From Microbacterium sp. TPD7012 (GTDB taxonomy: Bacteria > Actinomycetota > Actinomycetes > Actinomycetales > Microbacteriaceae): 64,000 nucleotides of DNA. Numbering within the stretch: the first letter of the stretch is position 1; every line of letters starts with the position of its first letter. Under the pieces are notes generated by a model that was not told the DNA's origin, made no database searches, and saw nothing but the letters and a program-made list of their open reading frames with translations. The position numbers and the translations under genes are program-made. The DNA lies in the NCBI RefSeq assembly GCF_003075395.1, contig NZ_QDFV01000005.1, positions 186,001-250,000 of the forward strand, written 5' to 3'. Shown piece after piece: positions 41,496-49,394 of the stretch.

Positions 41496-41969
41496 TCACA
41501 GCGGCCCGAGCACCCTCCCCGGATCAGCATCCAGCTCCAGCGTCTCGAGCACCGTGAGCAGCTGCCGCTCCTCGAAACGGAAATGGCTCTCCATGATCGC
41601 CGCGATCCCTTCGAGGTGCCGCGACAGCTCGTCGGGTGGGGCCGCCGAATCCACCGCGGCCTGCAGCCCGCCGATCAGGTGCCCGATCATCGAGTGATCC
41701 TGCTCGAGCTTGCGCAGCGTGTCCCGCAGTTCCGGGTGCGCCGCGGCGATCGCCGGGAACAGCTCCCGATCCTCGCCCTCGTGATGCGCCGTCAACGCCA
41801 TGCAGAAGCCATGGCAGAACAGCAGCAGATCGCGAGTCGCCGATCCACCCGGCGGTTCGCCGGAAGCAAGAGCCTCCTGCGTGATCGACAGTGCTTTGCG
41901 CAACCGCTCGTGGACGCTGCGCAGTTCCATGCTCCAGGCCACGAGCCTGGTCTTCTCGCCCTCAGTCAC
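41496..41969 (-). CDS. Hemerythrin domain protein
   Basis: A 157-aa four-helix protein with the iron ligands of the hemerythrin-like family: RSVHERLRKAL (H), MALTAHHEGEDRELFP (H-H-x3-E), EQDHSMIGHLIGGL (H) and MESHFRFEERQLL (H-x3-E). It may bind a non-haem di-iron centre for O2 or redox sensing. The start is GTG 41969, which has no ribosome site of its own; it overlaps the stop of an 11-codon frame at 41962-41997 with a strong site. Convergent with the VOC gene. Confidence 0.85.
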   Translation of the reverse strand: MTEGEKTRLVAWSMELRSVHERLRKALSITQEALASGEPPGGSATRDLLLFCHGFCMALTAHHEGEDRELFPAIAAAHPELRDTLRKLEQDHSMIGHLIGGLQAAVDSAAPPDELSRHLEGIAAIMESHFRFEERQLLTVLETLELDADPGRVLGPL

Positions 41970-41997
41970 GTGAGGGCGAAGGGGTCGACGTGTTCAT
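41962..41997 (-). CDS. Upstream 11-codon ORF coupled to the hemerythrin gene
   Basis: ATG 41997 with AAGGAG 7 nt before it reads MNTSTPSPSRD and stops at 41962-41964; the hemerythrin GTG at 41969 lies inside it in another frame (8-bp overlap). This looks like translational coupling through a mini-ORF. Alternatively a one-base indel has separated the true start from the gene. Which is right cannot be decided here. Confidence 0.4.
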   Translation of the reverse strand: MNTSTPSPSRD

Positions 41998-42129
41998 CGT
42001 CGTGCTCCTTCGGATCCCACGCCTCCATGTCTGACACAGCCTGCCACCGACACGCGACGCTTCCGACACGCTAACAGGCCGACATCCGTCGCGGCCACCG
42101 GGTCCACCGCACGGGGGATGCGCCCTACT

Positions 42130-42603
42130 TCACTGAGAAGGGCGTTCGACTCGCACAGAGCTAGGCTCGCTCGACTCGTCGTCCGCGTCCGCGTCCGCGT
42201 ACGCACCCTCGTCCCGCCCGCGCGCTCCGACAGCACGGAAGTAGGCCTTCGACGAGGAGTGGAACATCAGGAGCACGGCGACGAGCGCCATCCCCGCTGC
42301 CAGGAACATGAGCGCGAAGAACCCCACCCCGCCCGACAACACGGCGAGGTAGCCCAGTGCGGCCGGGAGCAGGAGCATCCCGAACCGTGCCCACGACCGG
42401 CCGAGCATGACCAACACCGTCAGCACGGCGATCACGAGCCACACGGCGGTTCCGATCCACCCGACAGGCGACCCCCAGGCGATGGTGAACAGGGCGACCG
42501 GAGCGAACGCCACGGCCACCGCCAACAGGATGACGCTCACCACCGTGAGAGCCACGATGAGGATGGGTGGCATCGAGTTGCGGTTCTGCTCAGCGGTCGG
42601 CAT
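42130..42603 (-). CDS. Hypothetical four-helix membrane protein
   Basis: A 157-aa protein with four hydrophobic helices (ILIVALTVVSVILLAVAVAF; WIGTAVWLVIAVLTVLVML; FGMLLLPAALGYLAVLSGG; FFALMFLAAGMALVAVLLM) and an acidic, disordered C-terminus (GAYADADADDESSEPSS). No family recognised. ATG 42603 lies 6 bp after GATACT (42615-42610 on the minus strand), so probably leaderless. A 132-bp gap to the uORF of the hemerythrin gene holds nothing obvious. Confidence 0.65.
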   Translation of the reverse strand: MPTAEQNRNSMPPILIVALTVVSVILLAVAVAFAPVALFTIAWGSPVGWIGTAVWLVIAVLTVLVMLGRSWARFGMLLLPAALGYLAVLSGGVGFFALMFLAAGMALVAVLLMFHSSSKAYFRAVGARGRDEGAYADADADDESSEPSSVRVERPSQ

Positions 42604-42682
42604 CCGTCCAGTATCGCCTGCGCCCCTCGCCGATCCCGTGCACTCACGCGTGCCGGCGCTCGCTCGACGACCGGGGCCAACG

Positions 42683-43435
42683 TCAGGGGACCACGTCGCG
42701 GTCCACGAAGTCGACGATGGTGCGCGTGAACAGATCGGGGTCCTGGATGCTCCAGATATGACGCATCCCGGGCGCCACCCAGGTGCGCGTCTGCGGCATC
42801 GCCCTCGTCAGCGCCGTGAACGCCACCCGCACGTCCTTCGGCTCGCGCTCTCCCGCGATCGCGAGGAGGGGCCCGGCGTAGTCGAACCGGCCGGCGGGCA
42901 TCGAGCCCGCGAAGATCTCGCCGTACATGCCGTGTGCCGTCTCCGCGCTCACCCCTCGCCCGGCGGCGATGAACTGCTCGCGAGCATCCGCGGGAATCCG
43001 GAACATCGCCGCCTGCATGCGCCAGAACCACCGTCGGTCCCACGCGCGCAGCTGCCACTCCGCCAGACGCCGCTGGGTACCTCGGATGCCGGTCATCATC
43101 GCCCCGGTCACCATGCACGAGCGGATGACGTCCGGATGCCGCGCCGCCAGGTGCACGGCGATCACACCGCCCATCGACAGCCCCACCACATGGGCCTTTC
43201 CGTCGACCGCCCGCTCCCGGATGATCGCGGCGACGTCATCCGCCGCCCCATCCAGCCCCGGCCAGCGCTCGGCGGCCCGCGTGTTGAAGCCGACTACGTC
43301 GGGCGTGATCAGGTGTCTTCCGGCGAGGCGCTCGACCTGCGGCTCCCACATCCAGTTGCCGACGTTGCCGCCGTGCAGCAGGATGATCGACTCGCCTGCC
43401 CGCTCACCATGCTCGATCGGATATTCCGCGTCCAT
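42683..43435 (-). CDS. Alpha/beta hydrolase
   Basis: A 250-aa alpha/beta-fold hydrolase. The oxyanion region is SIILLHGGNVGNWMWEPQVE, the nucleophile elbow is VVGLSMGGVIAVHLAA (Ser in G-L-S-M-G), the acid lies in LLAIAGEREPKDVRV and the catalytic His in APGMRHIWSIQDPDLF. Probably an esterase or similar with an unknown substrate. ATG 43435 overlaps the PadR stop by one base (TGATG), so it is coupled to the regulator that most likely controls it. Confidence 0.9.
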   Translation of the reverse strand: MDAEYPIEHGERAGESIILLHGGNVGNWMWEPQVERLAGRHLITPDVVGFNTRAAERWPGLDGAADDVAAIIRERAVDGKAHVVGLSMGGVIAVHLAARHPDVIRSCMVTGAMMTGIRGTQRRLAEWQLRAWDRRWFWRMQAAMFRIPADAREQFIAAGRGVSAETAHGMYGEIFAGSMPAGRFDYAGPLLAIAGEREPKDVRVAFTALTRAMPQTRTWVAPGMRHIWSIQDPDLFTRTIVDFVDRDVVP

Positions 43436-43959
43436 CACGAGCCCTCCGCGGCGACGGCGCGCCTGGTCGACGCGAGCCATTGCAGCTCGGCCTCACCCTG
43501 CCGGATGCCCGCATCGAGAGTCGCCATCCGCAGCACGGCACCGAGGTCACCGGTCGCCGAGGGAAGAGCGCGCAGCTGTTCGAGCCCTTCGCGGATCGCC
43601 GCCTCGCGCTCGTCGAGCAGGGCGAGGATGCCGTCGACGCCGAGCGATGCGGCGAAGAACAGCCGTGCGAGGAAGGGCTCCTTCGGCTGCAGATCCTCGA
43701 GCGGCGAGCCGAGCCATGCCGCGAGCTCGTGCCGTCCGGCATCCGTCAGAGAATGCACACGACGGTCGGGCCTCCCCTGCTGCGGGATCGTCTCGGTCGC
43801 GATGGCCCCGTCGGTCTCGAGACGGTCGAGCGTGCGGTAGATCTGCGACTGATCGGCATGCCAGAAGTGGGCGACCGATCGCTCGAACGCGCGACCGAGG
43901 TCGTACCCACTCTGCGGGGCCACGTCGAGGAGGCCGAGGATCGCGTGTCGGAGCTGCAT
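43435..43959 (-). CDS. PadR family transcriptional regulator
   Basis: A 174-aa regulator. The PadR winged helix is LRHAILGLLDVAPQSGYDLG RAFERSV, followed by QIYRTLDRLETDGAIATETI and RPDRRVHSLTDAGRHELAAW; the C-terminal helical domain (Vir-like, KEPFLARLFFAASLGVDGIL) serves dimerisation. The ATG at 43959 begins the conserved part; longer frames would extend into the promoter repeats. It is the first gene of an operon with the hydrolase (1-bp overlap), and direct repeats in its promoter suggest autorepression. Confidence 0.9.
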   Translation of the reverse strand: MQLRHAILGLLDVAPQSGYDLGRAFERSVAHFWHADQSQIYRTLDRLETDGAIATETIPQQGRPDRRVHSLTDAGRHELAAWLGSPLEDLQPKEPFLARLFFAASLGVDGILALLDEREAAIREGLEQLRALPSATGDLGAVLRMATLDAGIRQGEAELQWLASTRRAVAAEGS

Positions 43960-43963
43960 GACG

Positions 43964-43988
43964 ATATAGGACCACACATATATAGGAC
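43964..43988. promoter_or_regulatory. Direct repeats ATATAGGAC in the padR promoter
   Basis: ATATAGGAC occurs at 43964-43972 and 43980-43988, 16 bp apart, just upstream of the PadR ATG (43959) on the minus strand. It is the most A/T-rich spot of the neighbourhood and covers the place where the -10 should be. Candidate PadR operator; inference. Confidence 0.45.
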
Positions 43989-44035
43989 TGCGCAAGTATG
44001 TTCATGCGCCGACGATTCAGTCTCGACGTCGGGCT

Positions 44036-44527
44036 TCACGCCGACGCCTCCTGCTCGACCAGCTCCGCGAGCGCGGCGGTGACAGAACCCCAACCGTCGA
44101 AGAAGCCCAGCTCCTCGTGGTGCGCACGCGCCGCGGGAGTGCCGTGCCGCACGATGACGCGGTAGTCCGTGCCGTCGGGGTGGTCATCGAGGATGATCTC
44201 CGCGGTCATGGCGACCGGCTCCGGGTCGGCGGGGCGCCACGCGCTCGTCACCGCATTGGTGAACACGAGCCGGCGTCCTTCCTCCACGACGAGGAAGATC
44301 GAGTCGACGTGCGGCACGAACTCATCCCCGTCCTCACTCATCCGCGTGACGAACCCGCCGCCCGGGGTGACGTCGAGTCGGTCGACCCGGCTGACCATGG
44401 GGGCCGGGATCCACCACTTCTCGAGCCGCGCAGGCTCTGTCCACGCTCGCCAGACGTCGGACGGCGATGCGCGGATCACACGCTGCAGGCTGAGATCGTG
44501 CTCGGGGTCGATGGTCACGTCGGTCAT
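44036..44527 (-). CDS. SRPBCC (AHSA1-like) domain protein
   Basis: A 163-aa START/Bet v1-fold protein of the AHSA1-type (activator of Hsp90 ATPase homologue 1-like). Typical blocks: LQRVIRASPSDVWRAWTEPA RLEKWW, VDRLDVTPGGGFVTRM and RHGTPAARAHHEELGFFDGW. It probably binds a hydrophobic ligand; function unknown. Its ATG overlaps the ArsR stop (ATGA), the usual ArsR-SRPBCC arrangement seen in actinobacteria. Confidence 0.88.
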   Translation of the reverse strand: MTDVTIDPEHDLSLQRVIRASPSDVWRAWTEPARLEKWWIPAPMVSRVDRLDVTPGGGFVTRMSEDGDEFVPHVDSIFLVVEEGRRLVFTNAVTSAWRPADPEPVAMTAEIILDDHPDGTDYRVIVRHGTPAARAHHEELGFFDGWGSVTAALAELVEQEASA

Positions 44528-44859
44528 GATGTCTCCTGAGGATCGGTGAGGAAGTTCTCGAGGCGGTCGGTGCGCTCTTCCCAGAGGCTCCGCTGCTCGG
44601 CGAGCCAGTCGTCGACGACGGCCAGCCGCTCGCGGTTGAGCGTGCAGGTGCGCACCCTCCCCGACTTAGCCGTGCGGATGAGCCCGCTCGCCTCGAGCGC
44701 CCGCACGTGCTTCATGAACGACGGCAGGGTGATGGGGAACGGACGCGCCAGGTCTCCGACGCTCACCGGCCCGCGCCCGAGACGCCGAACGACCTCTCGT
44801 CGGGTCGGGTCCGCGAGGGCGAGGAACACCTCGTCCAGCGGCTGTGAATGGTTAGCCAT
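44524..44859 (-). CDS. ArsR family transcriptional regulator
   Basis: A 111-aa winged-helix repressor of the metal-independent ArsR group: LDEVFLALADPTRREVVRRL, SVGDLARPFPITLPSFMKHV RALEASGLI and RTAKSGRVRTCTLNRERLAV. No metal-binding cysteines are present in the recognition helix. ATG 44859 begins the conserved region; an AATACT lies 7 bp upstream. A 12-bp palindrome TGCC-TAAG-GGCA (44883-44894) lies in the 37-bp gap to the next gene and is a possible operator. Coupled to the SRPBCC gene. Confidence 0.88.
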   Translation of the reverse strand: MANHSQPLDEVFLALADPTRREVVRRLGRGPVSVGDLARPFPITLPSFMKHVRALEASGLIRTAKSGRVRTCTLNRERLAVVDDWLAEQRSLWEERTDRLENFLTDPQETS

Positions 44860-44896
44860 GCGGAACAGTATTGCGGACACTATGCCTAAGGGCAAA

Positions 44897-45628
44897 CTAT
44901 TCTTTCGAACGCACCGGCATCCGCCCCACGGCGGCACGCACCATGGCGGCGTTGGTCGAGGCAGGCATCCCGTCGGGGAGCGTCAGCACGTCTTCGAGAC
45001 CGATCCGCGTATCCAGACCCCGTTCGACGGCGAGGTCGAAGGCCGCCCACGCGGAATCCTCCTCGCCGTGCAGGAGGATCGGGATGCCCGGCTCCTCGGC
45101 GGTCACGTGTGCGATCAATCCCTCGGCGTGGCCGCGCACGACGTCGGCCGCCTCGTCGGGCAGCTCGATCAGCACCCGCAGGCAGTCGCCGCGCACGGGC
45201 GAGCGCCGCCACGCCGCAAGTCCCGACGAATCCCACACCCCCGCCTCGACGCCGACGCCGCGGCTGAGCAGCAGCGCGGCCACGTCGTCGGCGCCCGCCT
45301 CATGCCAGTTCACCGAGGCGAAGTCGGGGAGCTCAGTCCATCCGGCGATCGCCGCGAGCCGGAGCTCGACGTCGGGCTCGGCCCATGCGCCTGTCGTCAC
45401 GCCCACGGGGACACCGGGGCACGCCGCCCGCACCGCGCGGAGCCACTGCGCGACATCGCCGGCCTCGAGGCTGTCGCGACCTCGTTCATCCTTCGGGTGC
45501 ACGTGGATGGCACCGGCTCCCGCAGTCACCGCCTGCGCCGCGTCACCCGCCACGACGCTCGCGTCGGTGCTCAACCACGGATGCTGTGCCACATCTCGCG
45601 CGCCGTTGACGCATGCCTGCAGCAGCAT
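44897..45628 (-). CDS. 3-keto-5-aminohexanoate cleavage (BKACE) family protein
   Basis: A 243-aa beta-keto acid cleavage enzyme homologue. The family opening LLQACVNGARDVAQHPWLST, the GAGAIHVHPKDERGRDSLE block (metal-binding His-x-His in HVHP), and GDCLRVLIELPDE are visible. BKACE enzymes condense a beta-keto acid with acetyl-CoA using Zn2+; specificity is variable. It is shorter than the ~280-aa norm, as in actinobacterial members. ATG 45628 is used; an in-frame GTG at 45670 would add 14 residues and start 3 bp after the DUF2188 stop. Likely operon with DUF2188. Confidence 0.8.
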   Translation of the reverse strand: MLLQACVNGARDVAQHPWLSTDASVVAGDAAQAVTAGAGAIHVHPKDERGRDSLEAGDVAQWLRAVRAACPGVPVGVTTGAWAEPDVELRLAAIAGWTELPDFASVNWHEAGADDVAALLLSRGVGVEAGVWDSSGLAAWRRSPVRGDCLRVLIELPDEAADVVRGHAEGLIAHVTAEEPGIPILLHGEEDSAWAAFDLAVERGLDTRIGLEDVLTLPDGMPASTNAAMVRAAVGRMPVRSKE

Positions 45629-45673
45629 CCGTCGACCGGGACGGTCATCGGCATCCGCCTCGGGCAGCACCCG

Positions 45674-45901
45674 TCAGCCGATCAGGTCGCGCGGGTGGAC
45701 GGCATAGACGCCGCTGTCGGGAGAGGGGCCCTCTTCGGTGCGCACGGTGTGGGTGACCTGACGCGCGACGGCCGCACCCCGCCCGACCTTGATGGCCTCT
45801 GCCTCGGTCAGGAAGCTCGCACCCAAGGTGCGCGACTCCCCCTCGATGCGGTTGAACCAGATCCCGTCGCGCTGAAATGTCTCGATGTCGCCTGCGGCCA
45901 T
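45674..45901 (-). CDS. DUF2188 domain protein
   Basis: A 75-aa protein with the DUF2188-like pattern (IETFQRDGIWFNRIEGESRT; LTEAEAIKVGRGAAVARQV; THTVRTEEGP), a short beta-alpha-beta unit of unknown function. The start at 45901 has AGAAGGGA upstream; an ATG at 45922 is too close to a ribosome site. It is upstream of and close to the BKACE gene. Confidence 0.75.
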   Translation of the reverse strand: MAAGDIETFQRDGIWFNRIEGESRTLGASFLTEAEAIKVGRGAAVARQVTHTVRTEEGPSPDSGVYAVHPRDLIG

Positions 45902-45980
45902 GCCGTATCCCTTCTCTCGCATTCCTTTCTACGATGCGGCGCCGACATGCGAGAGCCCCTTGACAGAGAAATCGGCCGCG

Positions 45981-47171
45981 TCAGAGTGCGCGAGTCTCCA
46001 GCGCTTCGCCCATGGCGGAGAACGCCTCGGCGAGGATCGGGCGGGGCGTCGCGAACACCACCCGCACGAAGCCTTCGTATCCGTGGCCGAGCAGACGGCC
46101 CTCGGTGAGCACGACCCCGGCCTGCTCGCGGAAGAACGCCGCGGGCGGGCCCTCGATGTCGAGCGCGCGCGTGTCGATCCAACCGATGTATGTCGCTTCG
46201 GGGATGCGATACGCGGCGCCGGGAAGGTGAGCCGCGACGAGGTCACCGAGAACGCGGCGTGATCCGTCGAGGTAGTCGACGACGTCCGTCAGCCAGCGGC
46301 GACCGTGTCGGTAGGCGGCCGTCGACGCGACGACGCCGAGGGTCGCCGCACCGTGCTGCACCGCGAACCCGAACTGCCGGTAGCGCTCCTGGTCGGCGTC
46401 GTTCGAGGTGATCAGCTGCGCGGTCTTGAGACCGGGGATGTTCCAGGCCTTCGAGGCGCTCGTGCCGGTCACCGTGTGCGCGGCGGTCGCCGCCGACACC
46501 GAGGCGTAGGGGACGAACGGGCTGCCGTCGTAGCGCAGCGGGGCGTGGATCTCGTCGGCGAACACACGGCCGCCGTGCCGCTCCACGATCTCGGCGATCG
46601 CCTCGAGCTCGGCCCGATCGGCGATCGTGCCGGTGGGGTTGTGCGGGTTGCACAGCACGAGCGTGCGGGCACCGGCGGCGAAGGCCTCGTCGATGCGCTG
46701 CAGGTCGTGCCGCCACCGTCCGTCGACCTCCACACCGGGAACCTCGATGACCGGATGCCCGATCGCCGGGAGATATGTCAGGAACGGCATGTAGGCCGGC
46801 GTCGGCACGATCACGGCCGATCCGGCGGGGGCGTACTCCTGCACCGCGACGCCGAGAACAGCCATCACGTCGGAGACCGGATGCACGCGCTCGGGGTCGA
46901 CGGCCCAGTCGTACTCCTCGCGCATCCAGTCGGCCGTCGCCACTCCGAGGTCCGCGGCCAGCGGCGGCGACAGGTACCCCAGGTTCTCCTCGTCGATCGC
47001 CCGATGCATCGCCTCCGCGATCTCGGGAGCGACGCCGAAGTCCATCTCGGCCACCCACGCGCCGATCCGACCGGGATGAAGGCTCCACTTGCGACTGTGC
47101 GGCCGGTCGAGGTGCAGGCGCGTGCGCGCGTCGAACGGGTGCGACGGGAGGGGCGGACAGTCCTCGCTCAT
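45981..47171 (-). CDS. MalY/PatB-type PLP-dependent aminotransferase / cystathionine beta-lyase
   Basis: A 396-aa fold-type I PLP enzyme. MalY/PatB features: opening FDARTRLHLDRPHSRKWSLH, WVAEMDFGVAPEIAEAM, YLSPPLAADLGVATADWM, then NPHNPTG (substrate/PLP), FADEIHAPLRYDG (Asp with cofactor), and TSASKAWNIPGLKTAQLI with the Schiff-base Lys in SASKAWN. The end has FREQAGVVLTEGRLLGHGYE GFVRV. C-S lyase or aminotransferase activity on cystathionine or cysteine conjugates is expected. ATG 47171 used; ATG 47183 is also possible. Next gene upstream is gnd. Confidence 0.9.
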   Translation of the reverse strand: MSEDCPPLPSHPFDARTRLHLDRPHSRKWSLHPGRIGAWVAEMDFGVAPEIAEAMHRAIDEENLGYLSPPLAADLGVATADWMREEYDWAVDPERVHPVSDVMAVLGVAVQEYAPAGSAVIVPTPAYMPFLTYLPAIGHPVIEVPGVEVDGRWRHDLQRIDEAFAAGARTLVLCNPHNPTGTIADRAELEAIAEIVERHGGRVFADEIHAPLRYDGSPFVPYASVSAATAAHTVTGTSASKAWNIPGLKTAQLITSNDADQERYRQFGFAVQHGAATLGVVASTAAYRHGRRWLTDVVDYLDGSRRVLGDLVAAHLPGAAYRIPEATYIGWIDTRALDIEGPPAAFFREQAGVVLTEGRLLGHGYEGFVRVVFATPRPILAEAFSAMGEALETRAL

Positions 47172-47253
47172 CTGCCCCAACATACGGACGATCCCGCCCC
47201 GACGCATGCCGCGTTTCCGTGCATGACGGCTCCGCGAGCCGACTCCGCGCCGC

Positions 47254-48318
47254 TCAACTGCCCTTGCCGGACTCCGCCCGGCGGCTGCCGGCTTCGAGCA
47301 CGTCGCCGGCCGGGAGCTCCTGGTGCCCGCCGAACTGTAGTCGCATGGCCGACAGCACCTGGTTGGCGAAGCGGTCCTCGTCGCGCGACGCGAAGCGCTC
47401 GAAGAGGGATGCCGCGAGCACGGGGACCGGAACGCCCACGTCGACCGCTGCCTTGACCGTCCATCGCCCCTCTCCAGAATCCGACACGCGCCCAGCCAGG
47501 CCGTCGAGCGTCGGGTTCTGGTTCAGCGCCGCCGCCGTCAGGTCGAGCAGCCACGACGACACCACGGATCCGCGACGCCAGAGCTCGGAGACCTTCGCGG
47601 TGTCGATCGGGAACTGGTAGAACTCGGGCTCCTCGAGCGGGGCGATCTCGGCCGAATGCTGAGCCTCGCGAATGCCGGCATCCGCGTTCTCGAGCAGATT
47701 GAGCCCTTCGGCGAGCGCGGCCATGATCCCGTACTCGATGCCGTTGTGCACCATCTTCACGAAGTGCCCGGCCCCCGAGGGGCCGCAGTGCAGGAAGCCC
47801 TGCTCCTCCGGAGCGAACTCGCCGGTGCGGCCGGGCGTGCGCTCGATCTCACCCGGACCCGGCGCGATCGTGCGGAAGATCGGCTCGAGGCGCTGCACCG
47901 CGGCATCCGGCCCGCCGACCATCAGGCAGTAGCCGCGCTCCAGCCCGAAGACGCCGCCGCTGGTGCCGACGTCGATGTAGTCGATGCCGCTCTCGCGGAA
48001 CGCGGCCGCGCGACGCACGTCGTCGCGGTAGTTCGAGTTGCCGCCGTCGATGAGGGCGTCGCCGGGTTCGAGCACCGCGGCCACCTCGTCGGCCACCTGA
48101 CCGGTGAGCGAGGCGGGCACCATCATCCAGACGGCACGCGGCACCTGCAGCTTCGACACCAGGTCGGGGATGCTGTCGGCGCCGACGGCCCCCTCGGCGA
48201 CCAGCGCCTGCACGGCATCCGCGTTCACGTCGTAGACGACGCAGTCGTGGCCTGCGCGCATCAGCCTGCGAACGATGTTCGCACCCATCCGTCCGAGTCC
48301 GATCATCGCCAGCTGCAT
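47254..48318 (-). CDS. gnd: 6-phosphogluconate dehydrogenase, decarboxylating (short, NAD-type)
   Basis: A 354-aa enzyme of the pentose phosphate pathway that oxidises 6-phosphogluconate to ribulose 5-phosphate, releasing CO2. The N-terminal Rossmann fold [20 protein letters not shown], the substrate motif [13 protein letters not shown], the block [20 protein letters not shown] and the catalytic region [23 protein letters not shown] are all present. It is of the short (about 300-350 aa) GntZ/YqeC-like class rather than the long 470-aa class. ATG 48318 has GGAGGGG upstream. Single gene with a 202-bp gap to the kinase. Confidence 0.93.
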   Translation of the reverse strand: MQLAMIGLGRMGANIVRRLMRAGHDCVVYDVNADAVQALVAEGAVGADSIPDLVSKLQVPRAVWMMVPASLTGQVADEVAAVLEPGDALIDGGNSNYRDDVRRAAAFRESGIDYIDVGTSGGVFGLERGYCLMVGGPDAAVQRLEPIFRTIAPGPGEIERTPGRTGEFAPEEQGFLHCGPSGAGHFVKMVHNGIEYGIMAALAEGLNLLENADAGIREAQHSAEIAPLEEPEFYQFPIDTAKVSELWRRGSVVSSWLLDLTAAALNQNPTLDGLAGRVSDSGEGRWTVKAAVDVGVPVPVLAASLFERFASRDEDRFANQVLSAMRLQFGGHQELPAGDVLEAGSRRAESGKGS

Positions 48319-48521
48319 GGGATTCCCCTCCGAGTACGTGTGCGATCGTCGGCGCGCCATGCGCGCCTGGTGGCGATGCTACGCCTCCGCGGTGTCGGCA
48401 TCCGGTCGGGATCGGCTCTCACCCACTGTTTTCGCGGCGCGTCAAGGCAGGAGATGCCCAGGATGGCGCGGGATACTGTCAGTGGAATACAAGACCCGGA
48501 TGCCGGAACGAGGAGTGCGTG

Positions 48522-49394
48522 ATGACGCTGGAGGTTCTCTCTCCTTCGTCCGCCCTGCTCGACGGACGCTATGTCCTCCAGGATCGGGTCGGACAGGGCG
48601 GCACCGCCACCGTCTATCGCGCCGAGGACACCTACGTCGGACGGACCGTCGCGATCAAGATGCTCCACCGTGGCGAGGGTGCGCTGCGCAACGCCGATCG
48701 CGCGCGGACCGAGGAGGCCCTTCTCGCCTCGCTGAGCCACCCCTCTCTCGTCGCGCTGTTCGATGCGCAGCTGCGGCGACGGCGTCCGCAGTACCTGGTC
48801 ATGGAGTTCGTCGACGGTCCGACCCTCGCCGAACGCATGGCTGCGGGACCGGTGCCCGCCCGGCAGCTCGCGCATCTGACGCGCGATCTCGCCGAGGGCC
48901 TGGCCGCGGTGCACGCCGCCGGCATCGTCCACCGTGACGTGAAGCCCTCGAACGTGCTCCTCGCGCCCCGTCGCACCCGCCGCGGAGGACAGTGGGCCGC
49001 GAAGCTCGCCGACTTCGGCATCGCCTGCGAGCTCGACGATGCGCGGATGACCTCGTCGGGACACGTGCTCGGCACACTCACCTACATGGCGCCGGAGCAG
49101 CTGCGCGATGCCGACCCCGGCACCGCGGTCGACATCTTCGCCCTCGGCCTGGTGATGCTCGAAGCCCTGACGGGTGAGGCCGGATACGCCGCGCTCGGGA
49201 CGGGCCGCGTCGCCGCGATCCGACGCCTGACCACGAAGCCGTTCATCCCGGCCTCTGTCGATCCCGACTGGCGACGGCTGCTCGAGCACATGACGCGCCT
49301 CGACCCGCGCGAGCGCCCGACGGCCGTCGAGGTGGCCCGTGCCGCTCGCGCCCTGGTGCGCGGGGACCGGCGCGTGGAGCTCAGCGCCGCCTGA
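48522..49394 (+). CDS. Serine/threonine protein kinase (PASTA-less, soluble)
   Basis: A 290-aa eukaryotic-type kinase. The glycine loop is VGQGGTATVYRAED, the Lys is in VAIKMLH, the catalytic loop is IVHRDVKPSNVLL, the DFG is KLADFGIACELDD, and APE is YMAPEQLRDADPG. All catalytic residues are present. It lacks a transmembrane segment and PASTA repeats, so it is cytosolic; the substrate is unknown. ATG 48522 lies 6 nt after GGAG and is preferred to GTG 48519. The 203-bp upstream gap holds a -10-like GATACT near 48470. Its 3' end overlaps the convergent MFS gene by 14 bp. Confidence 0.92.
   Translation: MTLEVLSPSSALLDGRYVLQDRVGQGGTATVYRAEDTYVGRTVAIKMLHRGEGALRNADRARTEEALLASLSHPSLVALFDAQLRRRRPQYLVMEFVDGPTLAERMAAGPVPARQLAHLTRDLAEGLAAVHAAGIVHRDVKPSNVLLAPRRTRRGGQWAAKLADFGIACELDDARMTSSGHVLGTLTYMAPEQLRDADPGTAVDIFALGLVMLEALTGEAGYAALGTGRVAAIRRLTTKPFIPASVDPDWRRLLEHMTRLDPRERPTAVEVARAARALVRGDRRVELSAA

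Noticed and set aside
44546-46108. 520-codon plus-strand frame across arsR, BKACE and DUF2188
   Set aside because: Composition is His/Arg-rich without domains; three recognisable genes lie on the other strand.
48303-49289. 328-codon minus-strand frame opposite the protein kinase
   Set aside because: The kinase has all catalytic motifs and proper start; the antisense frame shows none.
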